Notes: a model not told the origin generated them from the letters alone. A DNA stretch of 33,565 bases from Lachnospiraceae bacterium (GCA_024404495.1 JAKSPT010000026.1:1-33565), one strand, 5' to 3'. Positions 16,891 through 26,521 are shown, counted from the first letter of the stretch. Numbers and translations: made by a program.

Positions 16891-16929
16891 GTTTTTCCGG
16901 AGAAATTTTTATCTTTTTTTCGGAAAAAC
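16891..16929. repeat. Inverted repeat in the divergent promoter region
   Basis: GTTTTTCCG (16891-16899) and CGGAAAAAC (16921-16929) form a perfect 9-bp inverted repeat separated by 21 AT-rich bases. It lies between the four-gene cluster (-) and the phosphoesterase gene (+), within the probable leader of the minus-strand transcript. No convincing minus-strand -35/-10 pair was found here. The best is a poor TAACAA-17-TAAAAT around 16956-16984. Confidence 0.45.
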
Positions 16930-16941
16930 CGTTTTTTGCTA

Positions 16942-16970
16942 TGGATTTCATTATCATTTTATGTTATAAT
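16942..16970 (+). promoter_or_regulatory. Promoter of the phosphoesterase-thiI operon, extended -10
   Basis: A consensus TATAAT (16965-16970) preceded by TGT makes a full extended -10. The -35 position (16942-16947, TGGATT, 17-bp spacer) is weak, as is common with extended -10 promoters. The start site would be near 16977, about 38 nt before the ATG at 17015. Confidence 0.65.
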
Positions 16971-17014
16971 AGTCTGGATTGTTACCGAAGAAAGCGGAAA
17001 GGAGTGGGATCGGG

Positions 17015-17536
17015 ATGGATATGCTGGTCTTTTCGGACTCGCACGGTTACCGTAAGAACATGGAGACCGTTCTTGCGAGGTGGAAAAAGCTGCCCGAATT
17101 CGTGGTCCATCTCGGCGACGGCTGCGAGGAATTCGAGGCGCTCGCGGAAGCGTACCGCGGCGGAACGACGGTATTTGCCTCGGTCGCCGGAAACTTCGAG
17201 GACTATTCGGTCCCTTCCGCCCTCCGTCCCCCCGCCTTCCGCGTCGTCACCTTCGGGAAATACCGCGTCTTTCTCTGCCACGGACACCGCTTCGGCGTCA
17301 AATCCGGCACCGAGCCCTTCCTCCCTTACGCGCGTGACAACGATCTCGACGTCGTTCTTTACGGGCACACGCATATTCCGTACGAGGAAACGGTCAGCGC
17401 CCCGGAAATGGGCAGAGACCGCCCGCTGAAAATCTTCTGCCCCGGCAGTATCTCCCTTCCCGCCTCGGGAAGCCCATCCTTCGGCGTGGTGACCGAAAAA
17501 AACGGCGTGCTGCTTTTCAGCCACGGAACCGTCTGA
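17015..17536 (+). CDS. YfcE/MJ0936-type metallophosphoesterase
   Basis: A 173-residue calcineurin-like phosphoesterase of the small YfcE class, which hydrolyses phosphodiesters with two metal ions. Motifs in order: FSDSHG (D8, H10), HLGDGCEE, VAGNFED in place of the usual GNxD, LCHGHRFG and YGHTHIP. Natural substrates of this class are poorly known. The start at 17015 follows AAAGGAG. The frame extends upstream to a TTG at 16979 inside the leader, which is unlikely. First gene of a + strand unit with the membrane protein at 17550 and thiI. Confidence 0.88.
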   Translation: MDMLVFSDSHGYRKNMETVLARWKKLPEFVVHLGDGCEEFEALAEAYRGGTTVFASVAGNFEDYSVPSALRPPAFRVVTFGKYRVFLCHGHRFGVKSGTEPFLPYARDNDLDVVLYGHTHIPYEETVSAPEMGRDRPLKIFCPGSISLPASGSPSFGVVTEKNGVLLFSHGTV

Positions 17537-17549
17537 CGGAGGAAAAGAT

Positions 17550-18071
17550 ATGAGAGACACTCCGCAGAAAAACAACCTTCACGCCGTCACGGCGCTTTCC
17601 CTCCTTCTCGTCATCGTCTTTCTCGGTATGATCGGCAGCAGCGTCCGCCCGGAGGTCCGCGTCGTTTTCCGCGTGATCGCCTTCGCCGCGTTCCTGCTTT
17701 CCGTGCAGCTTACCTCGCGCTATCTGCTGACGACCTACGAATACTACCTGACCCCCGACGCGGAGCTTGCCGAGCGGAACGATTTTACCGTCGTCCGCGC
17801 ACAGGGAAAAACGCGGGTCCCGGTCGCCTTCCTTCCGATCTCCGATCTCATCGGCGTGGAATTCTGCCCCGAGAAAAAGGAACTGAAGGAAAAATACGGG
17901 CAGATTTCGAAAAAGGTCAATTTCTGTCCCACCCTCTTCCCCTCCGCGTATTTCGTATTTCTCTTCCGGTTCGAGGAGCAGATCATCGCGATCTCCCTCG
18001 AATGTGCCGACGCCTTTGCGCTTGCCGCTCTTACCCGGGCGCCGATCGTGCCCGATCATTGCGATTCATGA
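17550..18071 (+). CDS. Small membrane protein of unknown function
   Basis: A 173-residue protein with two N-terminal membrane helices (about 12-29 and 36-55), then a cytoplasmic beta-rich domain containing SRYLLTTYEYYLTPDAELAERNDF and VARAQGKTRVPVAFLPISDLIGVEF. This layout (two helices, then a PH-like strand series) resembles small bacterial PH-domain or DUF-type membrane proteins, but I do not recognise the family. It follows the phosphoesterase gene by 13 bp with a clear GGAGG and precedes thiI by 16 bp, so it lies within one operon. Confidence 0.65.
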   Translation: MRDTPQKNNLHAVTALSLLLVIVFLGMIGSSVRPEVRVVFRVIAFAAFLLSVQLTSRYLLTTYEYYLTPDAELAERNDFTVVRAQGKTRVPVAFLPISDLIGVEFCPEKKELKEKYGQISKKVNFCPTLFPSAYFVFLFRFEEQIIAISLECADAFALAALTRAPIVPDHCDS

Positions 18072-18087
18072 AAGGAATCAAACCGAT

Positions 18088-19266
18088 ATGAAAGAAATGC
18101 TTCTCTGCAAGTACGGAGAGCTCATCCTCAAGGGGCTCAACAAGAATTATTTTGAAACGAACCTGCTCCGCACCATCCGTCACCGCCTCCGCACGGTGGG
18201 CGATTTTGAAGTGACCAACGCACAGAGCACGATCTACGTCGAGCCGCTCTCCGAAAACGAGGATATCGACGAGGCGGAAGACGTTTTGTGCAAAATCTTC
18301 GGTCTGATCGCGGTCAGCCGCGCCATCGTCGTCGAGAAGGATATCGAAAAAATCGTGGAGGCGGCAAAAAGCTACATCCCGAAGTTTCTCGTCGGTGCGA
18401 AATCCTTCAAGGCGGATTCCCGCCGCTCGGACAAGCGCTTCCCGCTGACCTCGCCGCAGATCTCTGCACGGGTCGGCGACGCCGTGGGCGATATGTGCCC
18501 GGACATTGAGATCGACATGAAACACCCGGAGATCACGGTCATGACCGAGATCCGGGAAAAGTACGCCTTCATCCACGCCGGCGCGAAAAAGGGCGCGGGC
18601 GGAATGCCGATGGGCACCGGCGGACGCGCGCTGCTGCTCCTTTCGGGCGGGATCGACAGCCCTGTCGCCGGGTTCATGATGGCAAAGCGCGGCGTCACGG
18701 TCGACGCGCTCCACTTTGAAAGCTATCCCTATACCTCCGAGCAGGCGAGAGACAAGGTCCTTGAGCTCGCCAGACTGCTCACCGCCTATACCGGAAAGAT
18801 CAACGTCCACGTCGTTTCGGTCACCCGTCTGCAGGAGGAGCTGCGCGACCGCTGCGACGAGGAATACTTTACCCTTCTTCTCCGCCGCTCGATGATGCGT
18901 ATCGCCTGCCGCCTCGCGGCACAGTACGACGAAGCCGCGCTGATCACCGGAGAATCGCTCGGTCAGGTCGCTTCCCAGACGCTCCCCGCGCTCGTCGTCA
19001 CCGATCACGAGGCGGACCGTCCGGTCTTCCGTCCGCTGATCGGCATGGACAAGGAGGAGATCGTGCAGATCGCGCGCCGCATCGGCACCTTCGAGACCTC
19101 GATCCTCCCCTACGAGGACTGCTGCACCGTCTTCACGCCCCGCCACCCGAAAACCAAGCCCGAGCTTGAAAAGGTGGAAGCCGAGGAGAGAAAGCTCGAC
19201 CTCGCCGCGCTCGAGGACGAGGCGGTCGCTTCGGTCGTCCATTACCCGGTGGAATCCTACCGATAA
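18088..19266 (+). CDS. thiI: tRNA 4-thiouridine synthase ThiI
   Basis: Transfers sulfur to U8 of tRNA and, in many bacteria, to ThiS for thiamine synthesis. The 392-residue protein starts MKEMLLCKYGELILKGLNK (NFLD-type N-terminus), has a THUMP domain (about 60-165), a PP-loop ATP site LLLSGGIDSPVAGFM (about 180) and the conserved GESLGQVASQT and YEDCCTVFTPRHP motifs. The latter holds the catalytic cysteine. There is no C-terminal rhodanese domain, as usual in Bacillota, so sulfur must come from a separate cysteine desulfurase. None is in this window. I place the start at 18088 (GAAAGGA upstream). The longer frame overlaps the preceding gene with non-conserved sequence. Confidence 0.94.
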   Translation: MKEMLLCKYGELILKGLNKNYFETNLLRTIRHRLRTVGDFEVTNAQSTIYVEPLSENEDIDEAEDVLCKIFGLIAVSRAIVVEKDIEKIVEAAKSYIPKFLVGAKSFKADSRRSDKRFPLTSPQISARVGDAVGDMCPDIEIDMKHPEITVMTEIREKYAFIHAGAKKGAGGMPMGTGGRALLLLSGGIDSPVAGFMMAKRGVTVDALHFESYPYTSEQARDKVLELARLLTAYTGKINVHVVSVTRLQEELRDRCDEEYFTLLLRRSMMRIACRLAAQYDEAALITGESLGQVASQTLPALVVTDHEADRPVFRPLIGMDKEEIVQIARRIGTFETSILPYEDCCTVFTPRHPKTKPELEKVEAEERKLDLAALEDEAVASVVHYPVESYR

Positions 19267-19326
19267 CGATTGCGAAAACATTTTGTGTTGATTCGGTAAA
19301 CTTTTTTCACATTTCCCTTAATCTGC

Positions 19327-19355
19327 TTGACAAGATATAATATTTAGTGTAGAAT
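19327..19355 (+). promoter_or_regulatory. rny promoter
   Basis: A perfect -35 TTGACA (19327-19332), a 17-bp spacer and TAGAAT (19350-19355). Transcription should start near 19362, giving a leader of about 100 nt. It is the closest match to sigma-A consensus in the window. Confidence 0.8.
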
Positions 19356-19376
19356 AACGATATTATGAGCTTTCCT

Positions 19377-19418
19377 GACGGCTCCCCCGCCGCTTCTGCA
19401 CCGCGGCGCGCCGCCGTC
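19377..19418 (+). other. Structured leader RNA upstream of rny
   Basis: GACGGC (19377-19382) pairs with GCCGTC (19413-19418), and GCCGC (19389-19393) with GCGGC (19403-19407), giving a two-part stem with an internal loop and a 9-nt apical loop. It is an isolated GC-rich island in an AT-rich leader and lies between the promoter and the rny start. No T-run follows, so it is not a terminator. Confidence 0.5.
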
Positions 19419-19461
19419 TTCACTCATCATAAAATAATCATCATCAAACAAGGAGGTGTAC

Positions 19462-21036
19462 ATGGATAAATACATCTACATCATCATCGGTGCCGTTATC
19501 GCAGTTCTCGGCATTGCTGCCGGAATCATTCTCTACGCCGTCGGCAAAAAGAAGTTCGAGAAGAAGTTCGTAGCCGATTACGAAAAGGAAGTCGGTTCCG
19601 CGAGCGACCGTGCAAAGCAGATCGTTGACGAAGGGATCAAGGAAGCCGAGACAAGGAGAAAAGAAGCTCTGATCGAGGCGAAGGAACAGATCCTGCAGCA
19701 GAAGAACGAAGCGGAACGCGAGCTGAAGGAGCGCCGCAACGAAGTCGCGCGCACCGAAAGACGCCTTTCCGCCAAGGAAGAATCGCTCGACCGCAAGACC
19801 GAAAACATCGAGCGCAAGGAAGAGACCCTGAACAGGAAGATCCACGAGAACGAAGAACTGAACGCGCAGATCGAAGAGCTCCGTGCCAAAGAGGTCACCA
19901 AGCTCGAAGAGGTCGCGGGTCTGACCGCCGAAGAGGCGAAGGATCAGCTCATCGCCGGAATGGAGGAGGAGATCCGCCACGAGACCGCGATGAAGATCGT
20001 TGAGATCGAATCCCAGCTCAAGGAAGACGCCGACCAGAAGGCGCGCGAGATCCTCGCGCTTGCCATTCAGCGCTGCGCTTCCGATCAGGTCTCCGAGACC
20101 ACCGTATCGGTCGTACCGCTTCCCAACGACGATATGAAGGGCCGCATCATCGGCCGTGAAGGCAGAAACATCCGCACCATCGAAACGCTGACCGGCGTCG
20201 AGCTCATCATCGACGACACGCCCGAGGCGATCACCATTTCCGGATTTGACCCGATCCGCCGCGAGATCGCGCGTCTCGCGCTCGAAAAACTCATTTCCGA
20301 CGGACGAATCCATCCCACGAGAATCGAGGAGACCGTCGAAAAGGCGCGCAAGGACGTGGAAAGCATGATCAAGCAGGCAGGCGAACGCGCCACCTTCGAG
20401 GTCGGTATCCACGGTATCAACAACGATCTCGTCCGTATGCTCGGCCGTCTGCGTTTCCGTACCTCCTACGGTCAGAACGTTCTTCAGCACTCGATCGAGG
20501 TCGCCCATATCTCCGGCATCATCGCCGACGAGCTCGGCGTTGACAGTACCCTCGCGAAGCGCGCGGGACTTCTCCACGATATCGGTAAGGCAATGACCCA
20601 GGAAGTCGAAGGCTCCCACGTGCAGTTGGGCGTTGACATTGCCAAGAAATTCAAGGAAAGCCGCGACGTGATCCACGCGATCGAGGCGCACCACAACGAC
20701 GTGGAGCCTCAGACCATCATCGCCATGATCGTGCAGGCGGCGGACGCCGTTTCGGCAGCCCGTCCCGGTGCGAGACGTGAGGACCTTGAGAACTACCTCA
20801 AGAGACTTCAGAAGCTCGAGGAGATCGCGAACTCCTTCCCCGGTATCGACAAGTCCTACGCGATTCAGGCGGGCAGAGAGATCCGCGTCATGGTCAAGCC
20901 CGAAGAGGTCAACGACGATCAGATGATCATCACCGCACGCGAGATCGTCAAGAAGATCGAAAGCAGCATGGAATATCCCGGACAGATCAAGATCTCCCTC
21001 ATCCGCGAGTCCCGTGCCGTCGATTACGCAAAATAA
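19462..21036 (+). CDS. rny: Ribonuclease Y
   Basis: A membrane-anchored endoribonuclease that starts decay of many mRNAs in Bacillota. The 524-residue protein has an N-terminal membrane helix (about 3-24), a long charged coiled coil (about 30-190), a KH RNA-binding domain ([15 protein letters not shown] near 210) and an HD metal-hydrolase domain (HSIEVAHIS...[10 protein letters not shown], then HVQLGVDI and [10 protein letters not shown]). The length is typical. I use the ATG at 19462, which follows AAGGAGG, rather than the GTG two codons earlier. It is expressed alone from its own promoter and ends in a strong terminator. The usual neighbours recA and ymdB are not here. Confidence 0.96.
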   Translation: MDKYIYIIIGAVIAVLGIAAGIILYAVGKKKFEKKFVADYEKEVGSASDRAKQIVDEGIKEAETRRKEALIEAKEQILQQKNEAERELKERRNEVARTERRLSAKEESLDRKTENIERKEETLNRKIHENEELNAQIEELRAKEVTKLEEVAGLTAEEAKDQLIAGMEEEIRHETAMKIVEIESQLKEDADQKAREILALAIQRCASDQVSETTVSVVPLPNDDMKGRIIGREGRNIRTIETLTGVELIIDDTPEAITISGFDPIRREIARLALEKLISDGRIHPTRIEETVEKARKDVESMIKQAGERATFEVGIHGINNDLVRMLGRLRFRTSYGQNVLQHSIEVAHISGIIADELGVDSTLAKRAGLLHDIGKAMTQEVEGSHVQLGVDIAKKFKESRDVIHAIEAHHNDVEPQTIIAMIVQAADAVSAARPGARREDLENYLKRLQKLEEIANSFPGIDKSYAIQAGREIRVMVKPEEVNDDQMIITAREIVKKIESSMEYPGQIKISLIRESRAVDYAK

Positions 21037-21046
21037 TCAAAAATAC

Positions 21047-21087
21047 AGACCGGAAAAGGCAGATGCCGATTCCGGTCTTGTTTTTTG
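21047..21087 (+). terminator. rny terminator
   Basis: AGACCGGAA (21047-21055) pairs with TTCCGGTCT (21070-21078), followed by a T-rich run through 21086. It directly follows the rny stop. The convergent carboxypeptidase gene ends at 21090, so the T-run almost touches its stop codon. Confidence 0.85.
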
Positions 21088-21089
21088 CT

Positions 21090-21941
21090 TTATTCGGTTT
21101 TTGCCGTAATGACGTAACGACCGCAGTTGTCCGGGGAGACCGTGAGCGAAAGGAAGGAGGAAGGGATCTCGAGCGCTTCCCCGCTCTGCCTTGAAATCAG
21201 ATATCCCCCGGAGGAATACCAGACGCCCGGTGCAAGGGAGGAGAGGTAGGCTTCCAGCGTCATCCGGTTTCCCATGATAATACCGGCGTGAGGATGACCG
21301 ACGTATCGGACGTGCCACGGTTCAAAGGAAAATCCGGTCTCCTTTTCGCCCCAGAACGGATAGCGGATGATGAAGCCGTACCGGCTGCATTCCCGGTTCA
21401 CGGTTTTACCGGCTTCCGTCCTGATAAACGACGGTCCGCCGTAGCCCCGGACCGCGAGATCGAGCGCAAGACCCGCCTGATGCTCGCTTTCTCCAACGGC
21501 GGCGGCGACCTCGCCCTCGCTGTCCTTCACCGCCTCCTGCTCTTCTTCCGTGCGGTAGGACGCGATGACGTACAGCTTCGTGCCGCAGTCCGAAAGGATC
21601 GCGTCGGAAAGGGCACCGTAAGCTTCTGCGGTATTCGTTTCCATCAGCACCCCGGTATCACGGTAATCGGAAAGCTCCGGAACGAATCCGTCGGGAAGCG
21701 GATGGCCGGGGGAGATCATAAGAAGGGAGGTGTCAAACGTGACGTTTTCCTTTCCTTTCAGACCGTCAAGCGTCACGGACACGGTCTCCGGGTGCGCTTC
21801 GGTCACGGTCACCCGTTCCTTTTTCGCAGACAGCGCCCGCTCCAGACGGAACGGCAGCGTGGTCCGCGTCACGAGAAAGAAGCCCGACGCCGCAAGCACG
21901 GCAGCGGCGGCGGAACGCAATATCAGGGTTCTTTTTTTCAT
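21090..21941 (-). CDS. VanY-type D-Ala-D-Ala carboxypeptidase (M15B)
   Basis: A 283-residue extracytoplasmic zinc peptidase that trims the terminal D-Ala of peptidoglycan stem peptides. It has an N-terminal membrane anchor or signal (about 6-27). The M15 motifs are SEHQAGLALDL (the SxHxxGxAxD zinc site) and EPWHVRYVG (catalytic Glu and third zinc His). About 70 residues continue beyond the catalytic core (AYLSSLAPGVWYSSGGYLI), forming a short C-terminal extension. There are no van regulatory or ligase genes nearby, so this is most likely a cell-wall maintenance enzyme, not glycopeptide resistance. The ribosome site is poor. It lies 52 bp after the Na/Pi transporter gene, beyond a candidate hairpin. 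Confidence 0.9.
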   Translation of the reverse strand: MKKRTLILRSAAAAVLAASGFFLVTRTTLPFRLERALSAKKERVTVTEAHPETVSVTLDGLKGKENVTFDTSLLMISPGHPLPDGFVPELSDYRDTGVLMETNTAEAYGALSDAILSDCGTKLYVIASYRTEEEQEAVKDSEGEVAAAVGESEHQAGLALDLAVRGYGGPSFIRTEAGKTVNRECSRYGFIIRYPFWGEKETGFSFEPWHVRYVGHPHAGIIMGNRMTLEAYLSSLAPGVWYSSGGYLISRQSGEALEIPSSFLSLTVSPDNCGRYVITAKTE

Positions 21942-21954
21942 ATCTTATAAAATG

Positions 21955-21981
21955 AGGGCCGTCCGGAAAGCGGGCAGCCCT
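21955..21981 (-). terminator. Weak terminator candidate after the Na/Pi transporter gene
   Basis: On the minus strand an 11-bp stem (one mismatch, one wobble) with a 5-nt loop is followed by CATTTTATAAG. The T-run is short, so it may only attenuate transcription into the carboxypeptidase gene. Confidence 0.4.
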
Positions 21982-21993
21982 TTCGCGTCATTT

Positions 21994-23745
21994 TCAAAGC
22001 GCGTACTTTTTCGTGAAGTTTTCGTACAGACCGTTGAATTCGGCAACGTCGCCCTGCTTGATCCGGCGCAGATATTCGTGGATATCCATATTGTCGTGCT
22101 CCATTTCAAGCATACAGCCCGCGATGTTGGAGCAGTGGTCGGAAATTCTTTCGAGGTTGGTCAGAAGGTCGGTGAGAACGAAGCCGAGCTCGATCGTGCA
22201 CTCGCCCCTCTGCAGACGGGCGATGTGCTGCTTTTTCAGCATATCGCGCAGATCGTCGACCACCTGCTCAAGCGGCTCGACCATCACGGCGCTCTTCAGG
22301 TCGGTATCCTCGTAGGAGGAGAGCGCGAGATCGAGGATCTCGGAGACCGCGGAGATCAGCACCGAAAGCTCGTGCTTCGCGTCATCCGAGAAGGAAAGCT
22401 TCTTTTCGTGGACCTCCTCGGCGGATTCGAGAATGTTGACCGCGTGGTCGGATATGCGCTCGAAGTCCCCGAGCAGATGCAGCATCTTCGTGATCTCGGC
22501 GCTGTCTGATTCGGAAAGGCGCGGCTGCGAGGCGAGCTTGACGAGATAAGTACCGAGAGCGTCCTCGAACTTGTCCACCTGCTCCTCTTCCCCGCGGATC
22601 TCGGCGGCGTCCTTTTCGTCGAAAGCGTCAAGCTGACGGAACGCCATCTTCATCGAATTGACGGCAAGCTCGCCCATATCGGTCAGAACGGTCTTGCAGC
22701 GCAGGATCGCGGCGGAGGGGGTACCGAGCAGACGGTCGTCGAGCAGGACGGCGTCCTCCTCGCCCTTTCCGTCGCGGACGAGCAGTTTGGAGAGAGAGAC
22801 CAGCTTTTTGTTGAAAGGGATCAGGATCGCGAGCGCGATCAGCTTGAAGGCGGTATGTACGACGGCGATGCCGAGCGGGGTTGCATTTGAAGAGAAGAAT
22901 GCCTTCACAACGGGGACGGTAAGAAGCAGATACCAAGCGGGAAGCAGGATCAGCGTTGCGATCAGGTTGAACGAGAGGTGGATCACGGCGGCACGGCGCG
23001 CGTTCTTGCCGGTGCCGATGCAGGAGATCATCGCGGTCACGCAGGTACCGATGTTCTGACCCATGATGATCGGGACGGCGGTCAAGTACGGGACCATGCC
23101 GGTCAGCGTCAGCGCCTGCAGGATACCGACCGAAGCACCCGATGACTGGATGATCGCCGTAAAGACGAGACCGACGAGAACGCCGAGAACCGGGTTCTGG
23201 AGAGTTTTGATAACACCCTCGAAGTTTCCCGTTTCTGCAAGCACCGAGACCGCGCCCGACATCGTTTCCATTCCGAACATCAGAACGGCGAAGCCGAGAA
23301 GGATCATACCGGTGTCCTTCTTTTTCTGATTCTTCGTGAACATAAAGAGCACGATACCGATCAGAGCAAGCACCGGGGTGAACGACGAGGGCTTGAGAAG
23401 CTGCATCACGAGCGAGTCGCCGGAGATACCGGAGGTCGAGAGCAGCCACGAGGTCACCGAGGCGCCGAGATTGGCGCCCATGATGACGCCGACCGACTGT
23501 TCGAGCGTCATGACGCCCGAGTTGACAAAGCCGACGACCATGACCGTCGTCGCCGAGGACGACTGGATCACGACCGTAACGCCGAGACCGAGAAGCAGAC
23601 CCTTGAACAGGCTGCCCGTCATATTGCCGAGGATGGATTTCAGACGGTTGCCCGCGCGCTTTTCAAGCGAGCTGGACATAAGCGACATGCCGAACAGGAA
23701 CAGGGCAAGTCCGCCGATCATCGTCAGAAGATCAAATACTGTCAT
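21994..23745 (-). CDS. Na/Pi cotransporter family protein with PhoU-like domain
   Basis: A 583-residue membrane protein. The N-terminal half (about 1-310) carries the two inverted Na/Pi-cotransporter repeats with the QSSSATTVMVVGFVNSG and QSSGASVGILQAL motifs, typical of the NptA/SLC34-related family. The C-terminal half (about 350-560) is a helical PhoU-like domain with the characteristic FEDALGTYLVKLA and ISDHAVNILE patterns. The protein is likely to import phosphate with sodium, with the PhoU-like part as a regulatory domain. Transport activity is by family only. It follows lepA by 68 bp. Its ribosome site AAGGA is a little far from the ATG. The alkaline phosphatase at the right edge is another phosphate-related gene, but in a different operon. 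Confidence 0.92.
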   Translation of the reverse strand: MTVFDLLTMIGGLALFLFGMSLMSSSLEKRAGNRLKSILGNMTGSLFKGLLLGLGVTVVIQSSSATTVMVVGFVNSGVMTLEQSVGVIMGANLGASVTSWLLSTSGISGDSLVMQLLKPSSFTPVLALIGIVLFMFTKNQKKKDTGMILLGFAVLMFGMETMSGAVSVLAETGNFEGVIKTLQNPVLGVLVGLVFTAIIQSSGASVGILQALTLTGMVPYLTAVPIIMGQNIGTCVTAMISCIGTGKNARRAAVIHLSFNLIATLILLPAWYLLLTVPVVKAFFSSNATPLGIAVVHTAFKLIALAILIPFNKKLVSLSKLLVRDGKGEEDAVLLDDRLLGTPSAAILRCKTVLTDMGELAVNSMKMAFRQLDAFDEKDAAEIRGEEEQVDKFEDALGTYLVKLASQPRLSESDSAEITKMLHLLGDFERISDHAVNILESAEEVHEKKLSFSDDAKHELSVLISAVSEILDLALSSYEDTDLKSAVMVEPLEQVVDDLRDMLKKQHIARLQRGECTIELGFVLTDLLTNLERISDHCSNIAGCMLEMEHDNMDIHEYLRRIKQGDVAEFNGLYENFTKKYAL

Positions 23746-23764
23746 ACAGGATTATGTCCTTCCC

Positions 23765-23788
23765 GCGCCGGGCTCTCCGGCGCGTATC
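23765..23788 (-). other. GC-rich hairpin between lepA and the Na/Pi gene
   Basis: CGCGCCGG and CCGGCGCG flank a short loop in the 68-bp gap. Neither strand has a T-run after the stem, so it is more likely an mRNA-processing or stability hairpin than a terminator. Confidence 0.35.
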
Positions 23789-23813
23789 TATTATTTCGGA
23801 ACGAAAGTCCCGA

Positions 23814-25643
23814 TTATTCCTCATCCAGCTTGAGGACCGCCATGAACGCCTCGGGAGAGACCTCGACCGAGCCGAGCTGACGCATCTTCTTTTTGCCTTC
23901 CTTCTGCTTTTCGAGCAGCTTCTTCTTTCTCGTGATATCGCCGCCGTAGCACTTGGCAAGGACGTCCTTGCGCATCGCCTTGACGGTCTCGCGGGCGATG
24001 ACCTTGCCGCCGATCGCCGCCTGGATCGGGATCTCGAAAAGCTGACGCGGGATATTGTCCTTCAGTTTTTCGGCGATCCTTCTGCCTCTCGCGTACGCTC
24101 TTTCCTCAAAGACGATGAAGGAGAGCGCGTCCACCATTTCCCCGTTCAGGAGGAAGTCGAGCTTGACGAGCTTGCTCTGCTGATAGCCCGAAAGCTCGTA
24201 GTCGAGCGAGGCGTAGCCCTTGCTGCGCGATTTCAATGCGTCGAAGAAATCGTAAACGATCTCGTTCAGCGGCAGCTCGTAGTGCAGCTCGGTCCTCGTG
24301 GGATCGAGATACTTCATATCCGAGAAGACACCGCGGCGGTCCTGACAAAGCTCCATGATCGAGCCGACGTATTCGACCGGCGTGATGATGTTCGCCTTGA
24401 TGAAGGGCTCCTCCGCCATTTCGATCTCGTCGGGAGAAGGATAGTTCGAGGGGTTGTCGATATAAACGACCTCGCCGCTCCGCTTGGTGACGCGGTAAAT
24501 GACGCTCGGCGCCGTGGTGATCAGGTCGAGATTGAATTCCCGTTCCAATCTCTCCTCGATGATCTCCATGTGCAGAAGACCGAGGAAGCCGCAGCGGAAG
24601 CCGAAGCCGAGTGCCGCGGAGGTCTCGGGCTCGTAGGAAAGCGCCGCGTCGTTGAGCTGAAGCTTTTCGAGTGCGTCGCGCAGATCCCCGTAGCGCGCGC
24701 CGTCGGCGGGATAAATACCCGAGAAAACCATCGGGAGCGCCTGCTTGAAGCCGGGAAGCGGCTCGGAGACGCCGTTTTCCGCCGTGGTGATCGTATCGCC
24801 GACGCGGGTATCCGAAACGGTCTTGATCGACGCGGTCAGATAACCGACGTCGCCCGCCTCCAGCTTTCCGGTCGCTTTCAGACCGAAGGGCGCCATTTTG
24901 CCGACCTCAACGACGTCGAATTCGGCGCCGGTGGACATCAGCCGGATGCGGTCGCCCGCTTTCACCGTGCCGTCCTTGACGCGGATCAGAACGACGACGC
25001 CGAGGTAGGAATCGTAATAGGAATCGAAGATCAGACATTTCAGCGGCGCGTCGGGATCGCCCGCGGGCGCGGGGATCTGATTCACGACCGCTTCGAGCAC
25101 GTCGCCGATGTTGAGACCGGTCTTTGCCGAGACGGCGGGGGAGCCCTCCGCGGGAACGCCGATGATGTTCTCGATCTCGGGCCCGGTGATCGAGCCGTGC
25201 TCATCGGAAGCGTTTTCCACGTCCGCCGACGGCAGGTCGATCTTGTTGACGACCGGAACGATCTCAAGGTCGGATTCGATCGCGAGGTAGGCGTTGGCAA
25301 GCGTCTGCGCCTCGACGCCCTGCGTGGCGTCCACGATCAGAAGCGCGCCCTCGCAGGCTTCGAGCGAACGGGAGACCTCGTAATTGAAGTCGACGTGCCC
25401 GGGGGTGTCGATCAGATTGAATTCGTAGGTCTTTCCGCCCTGCGCGTGATAGTTGAGGTTGACGGCGCGCGCCTTGATCGTGATCCCGCGTTCACGCTCC
25501 AGATCCATATTGTCGAGGAGCTGCTCCTCCATATCCCTCGTCGCGACGGTATCGGTATTTTCGAGGATACGGTCGGCAAGGGTGGATTTTCCGTGGTCGA
25601 TGTGCGCGATGATACAGAAATTGCGGATGAGTTCTTTTGACAT
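23814..25643 (-). CDS. lepA: Elongation factor 4 (LepA)
   Basis: A ribosome-associated GTPase linked to translation quality control and 30S assembly. The 609-residue protein is full length. It starts [20 protein letters not shown] (G1), with DTPGHVDF (G3), NKIDLPSA (G4), EF-G-like domains II, III and V ([15 protein letters not shown]), and the LepA-specific C-terminal domain ending [25 protein letters not shown]. The start follows GGAGAG. It is 22 bp downstream of maf, in the long minus-strand series. A large open frame lies antisense to it but is a codon-bias shadow. Confidence 0.97.
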   Translation of the reverse strand: MSKELIRNFCIIAHIDHGKSTLADRILENTDTVATRDMEEQLLDNMDLERERGITIKARAVNLNYHAQGGKTYEFNLIDTPGHVDFNYEVSRSLEACEGALLIVDATQGVEAQTLANAYLAIESDLEIVPVVNKIDLPSADVENASDEHGSITGPEIENIIGVPAEGSPAVSAKTGLNIGDVLEAVVNQIPAPAGDPDAPLKCLIFDSYYDSYLGVVVLIRVKDGTVKAGDRIRLMSTGAEFDVVEVGKMAPFGLKATGKLEAGDVGYLTASIKTVSDTRVGDTITTAENGVSEPLPGFKQALPMVFSGIYPADGARYGDLRDALEKLQLNDAALSYEPETSAALGFGFRCGFLGLLHMEIIEERLEREFNLDLITTAPSVIYRVTKRSGEVVYIDNPSNYPSPDEIEMAEEPFIKANIITPVEYVGSIMELCQDRRGVFSDMKYLDPTRTELHYELPLNEIVYDFFDALKSRSKGYASLDYELSGYQQSKLVKLDFLLNGEMVDALSFIVFEERAYARGRRIAEKLKDNIPRQLFEIPIQAAIGGKVIARETVKAMRKDVLAKCYGGDITRKKKLLEKQKEGKKKMRQLGSVEVSPEAFMAVLKLDEE

Positions 25644-25665
25644 ATATTCTCTCCGGTAAAGGATT

Positions 25666-26250
25666 TCAGGGATTCATAAGTGATACGCCGAACGCGGCAA
25701 GCTCCCGTTCAAGCGCGGCGCAGGGCAGACCGACGACGTTCAGATATTCGCCCTCGATCGAGGAGACGAGCAGCGAGCCGATGCCCTGAATGCCGTACGC
25801 GCCCGCCTTGTCGAGCGGTTCCCCGGTCTTCACGTAGGCGCGGACGAAATCTTCGGTCAGCGGGTAGAAGGTCACCTTCGTCGTCACGCGAAAGACGCGC
25901 GTTCTTCCCTGCCCGATCAGACAGACGCCGGTATGGACGAAATGCTCCTTTCCCGAAAGGGAGAGCAGCATCGCGACCGCGTCCTCCCCGTCCTTCGGCT
26001 TGCCGAGGGCGATCCCGTCCCGCTCTACGAGGGTGTCGGCGGCGATGACGAGCGTTTCGGTTTCCTCCGTCAGGAGCGCGGCGGTCGCCTCCGCCTTTGC
26101 CCGCGCGATCGCCTCCACGCGCGTGACGGGCGGGAGCGAATCAAACGCGTGCTCGTCGACTTTCGCGGGGAGGATCACCGGGTCGAGCCCGTACATCCGG
26201 AGCAGCTCGATCCGGCGGGGGGATTTTGACGCAAGTACGATCTTAACCAC
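25666..26250 (-). CDS. maf: Maf-family nucleotide pyrophosphatase
   Basis: A 194-residue house-cleaning enzyme of the Maf/HAM1-like superfamily, which hydrolyses non-canonical or surplus nucleoside triphosphates. It shows the [12 protein letters not shown]-terminal motif, the [12 protein letters not shown] acidic site and the [18 protein letters not shown]-terminal motif. Its gene begins 8 bp inside the end of the DUF4321 gene, so the two are coupled. Together with dut in the same operon it points to a nucleotide-pool sanitation unit. Confidence 0.93.
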   Translation of the reverse strand: MVKIVLASKSPRRIELLRMYGLDPVILPAKVDEHAFDSLPPVTRVEAIARAKAEATAALLTEETETLVIAADTLVERDGIALGKPKDGEDAVAMLLSLSGKEHFVHTGVCLIGQGRTRVFRVTTKVTFYPLTEDFVRAYVKTGEPLDKAGAYGIQGIGSLLVSSIEGEYLNVVGLPCAALERELAAFGVSLMNP

Positions 26251-26497
26251 GGCAGAGCCTCCTCGTGACGAGTACGGAGACGACCGTGAAGATCACGACC
26301 GAAATATTCAGATTCAGCGTGATGCCGAAGGTCAGCTTAATCACCGAAAGATCGAGTACGAAAGGCGTCGTGAGACCGAAGTCCATTCCGTACGCGAGCC
26401 ACCAGAGCAGCTCGCTCGAAGCGGCAAGATTGGCGACGAGCGTACCGATCACGATCCCGCAGCAGATGCCGATCAGATAAATAAGCGTTTTTTTCAT
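26243..26497 (-). CDS. DUF4321 domain small membrane protein
   Basis: An 84-residue protein with an N-terminal membrane helix (about 4-24) and a C-terminal one (about 62-80) separated by a short polar loop. The pattern LLWWLAYGMDFGLTTPFVLDLSVIKLTFGI is that of DUF4321 proteins, which in Clostridia often lie directly before maf. Function unknown. It overlaps maf by 8 bp and follows dut by 24 bp. Confidence 0.82.
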   Translation of the reverse strand: MKKTLIYLIGICCGIVIGTLVANLAASSELLWWLAYGMDFGLTTPFVLDLSVIKLTFGITLNLNISVVIFTVVSVLVTRRLCRG

Positions 26498-26521
26498 ATC
26501 GATCCTCTTTATTCGTCGGTT

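Noticed and set aside
21090..21941. Glycopeptide-resistance vanY
   Set aside because: There is no vanH, vanA/B-type ligase, vanX or vanRS nearby. The motifs are general M15B.
23754..25640. Long open frame antisense to lepA, and similar frames antisense to U32 (27029-28711), thiI (18031-19281), rny (19444-20694) and smsB/smsC (10653-12317)
   Set aside because: All lie opposite well-conserved proteins and have low-complexity Arg/Asp-rich translations with no motifs.
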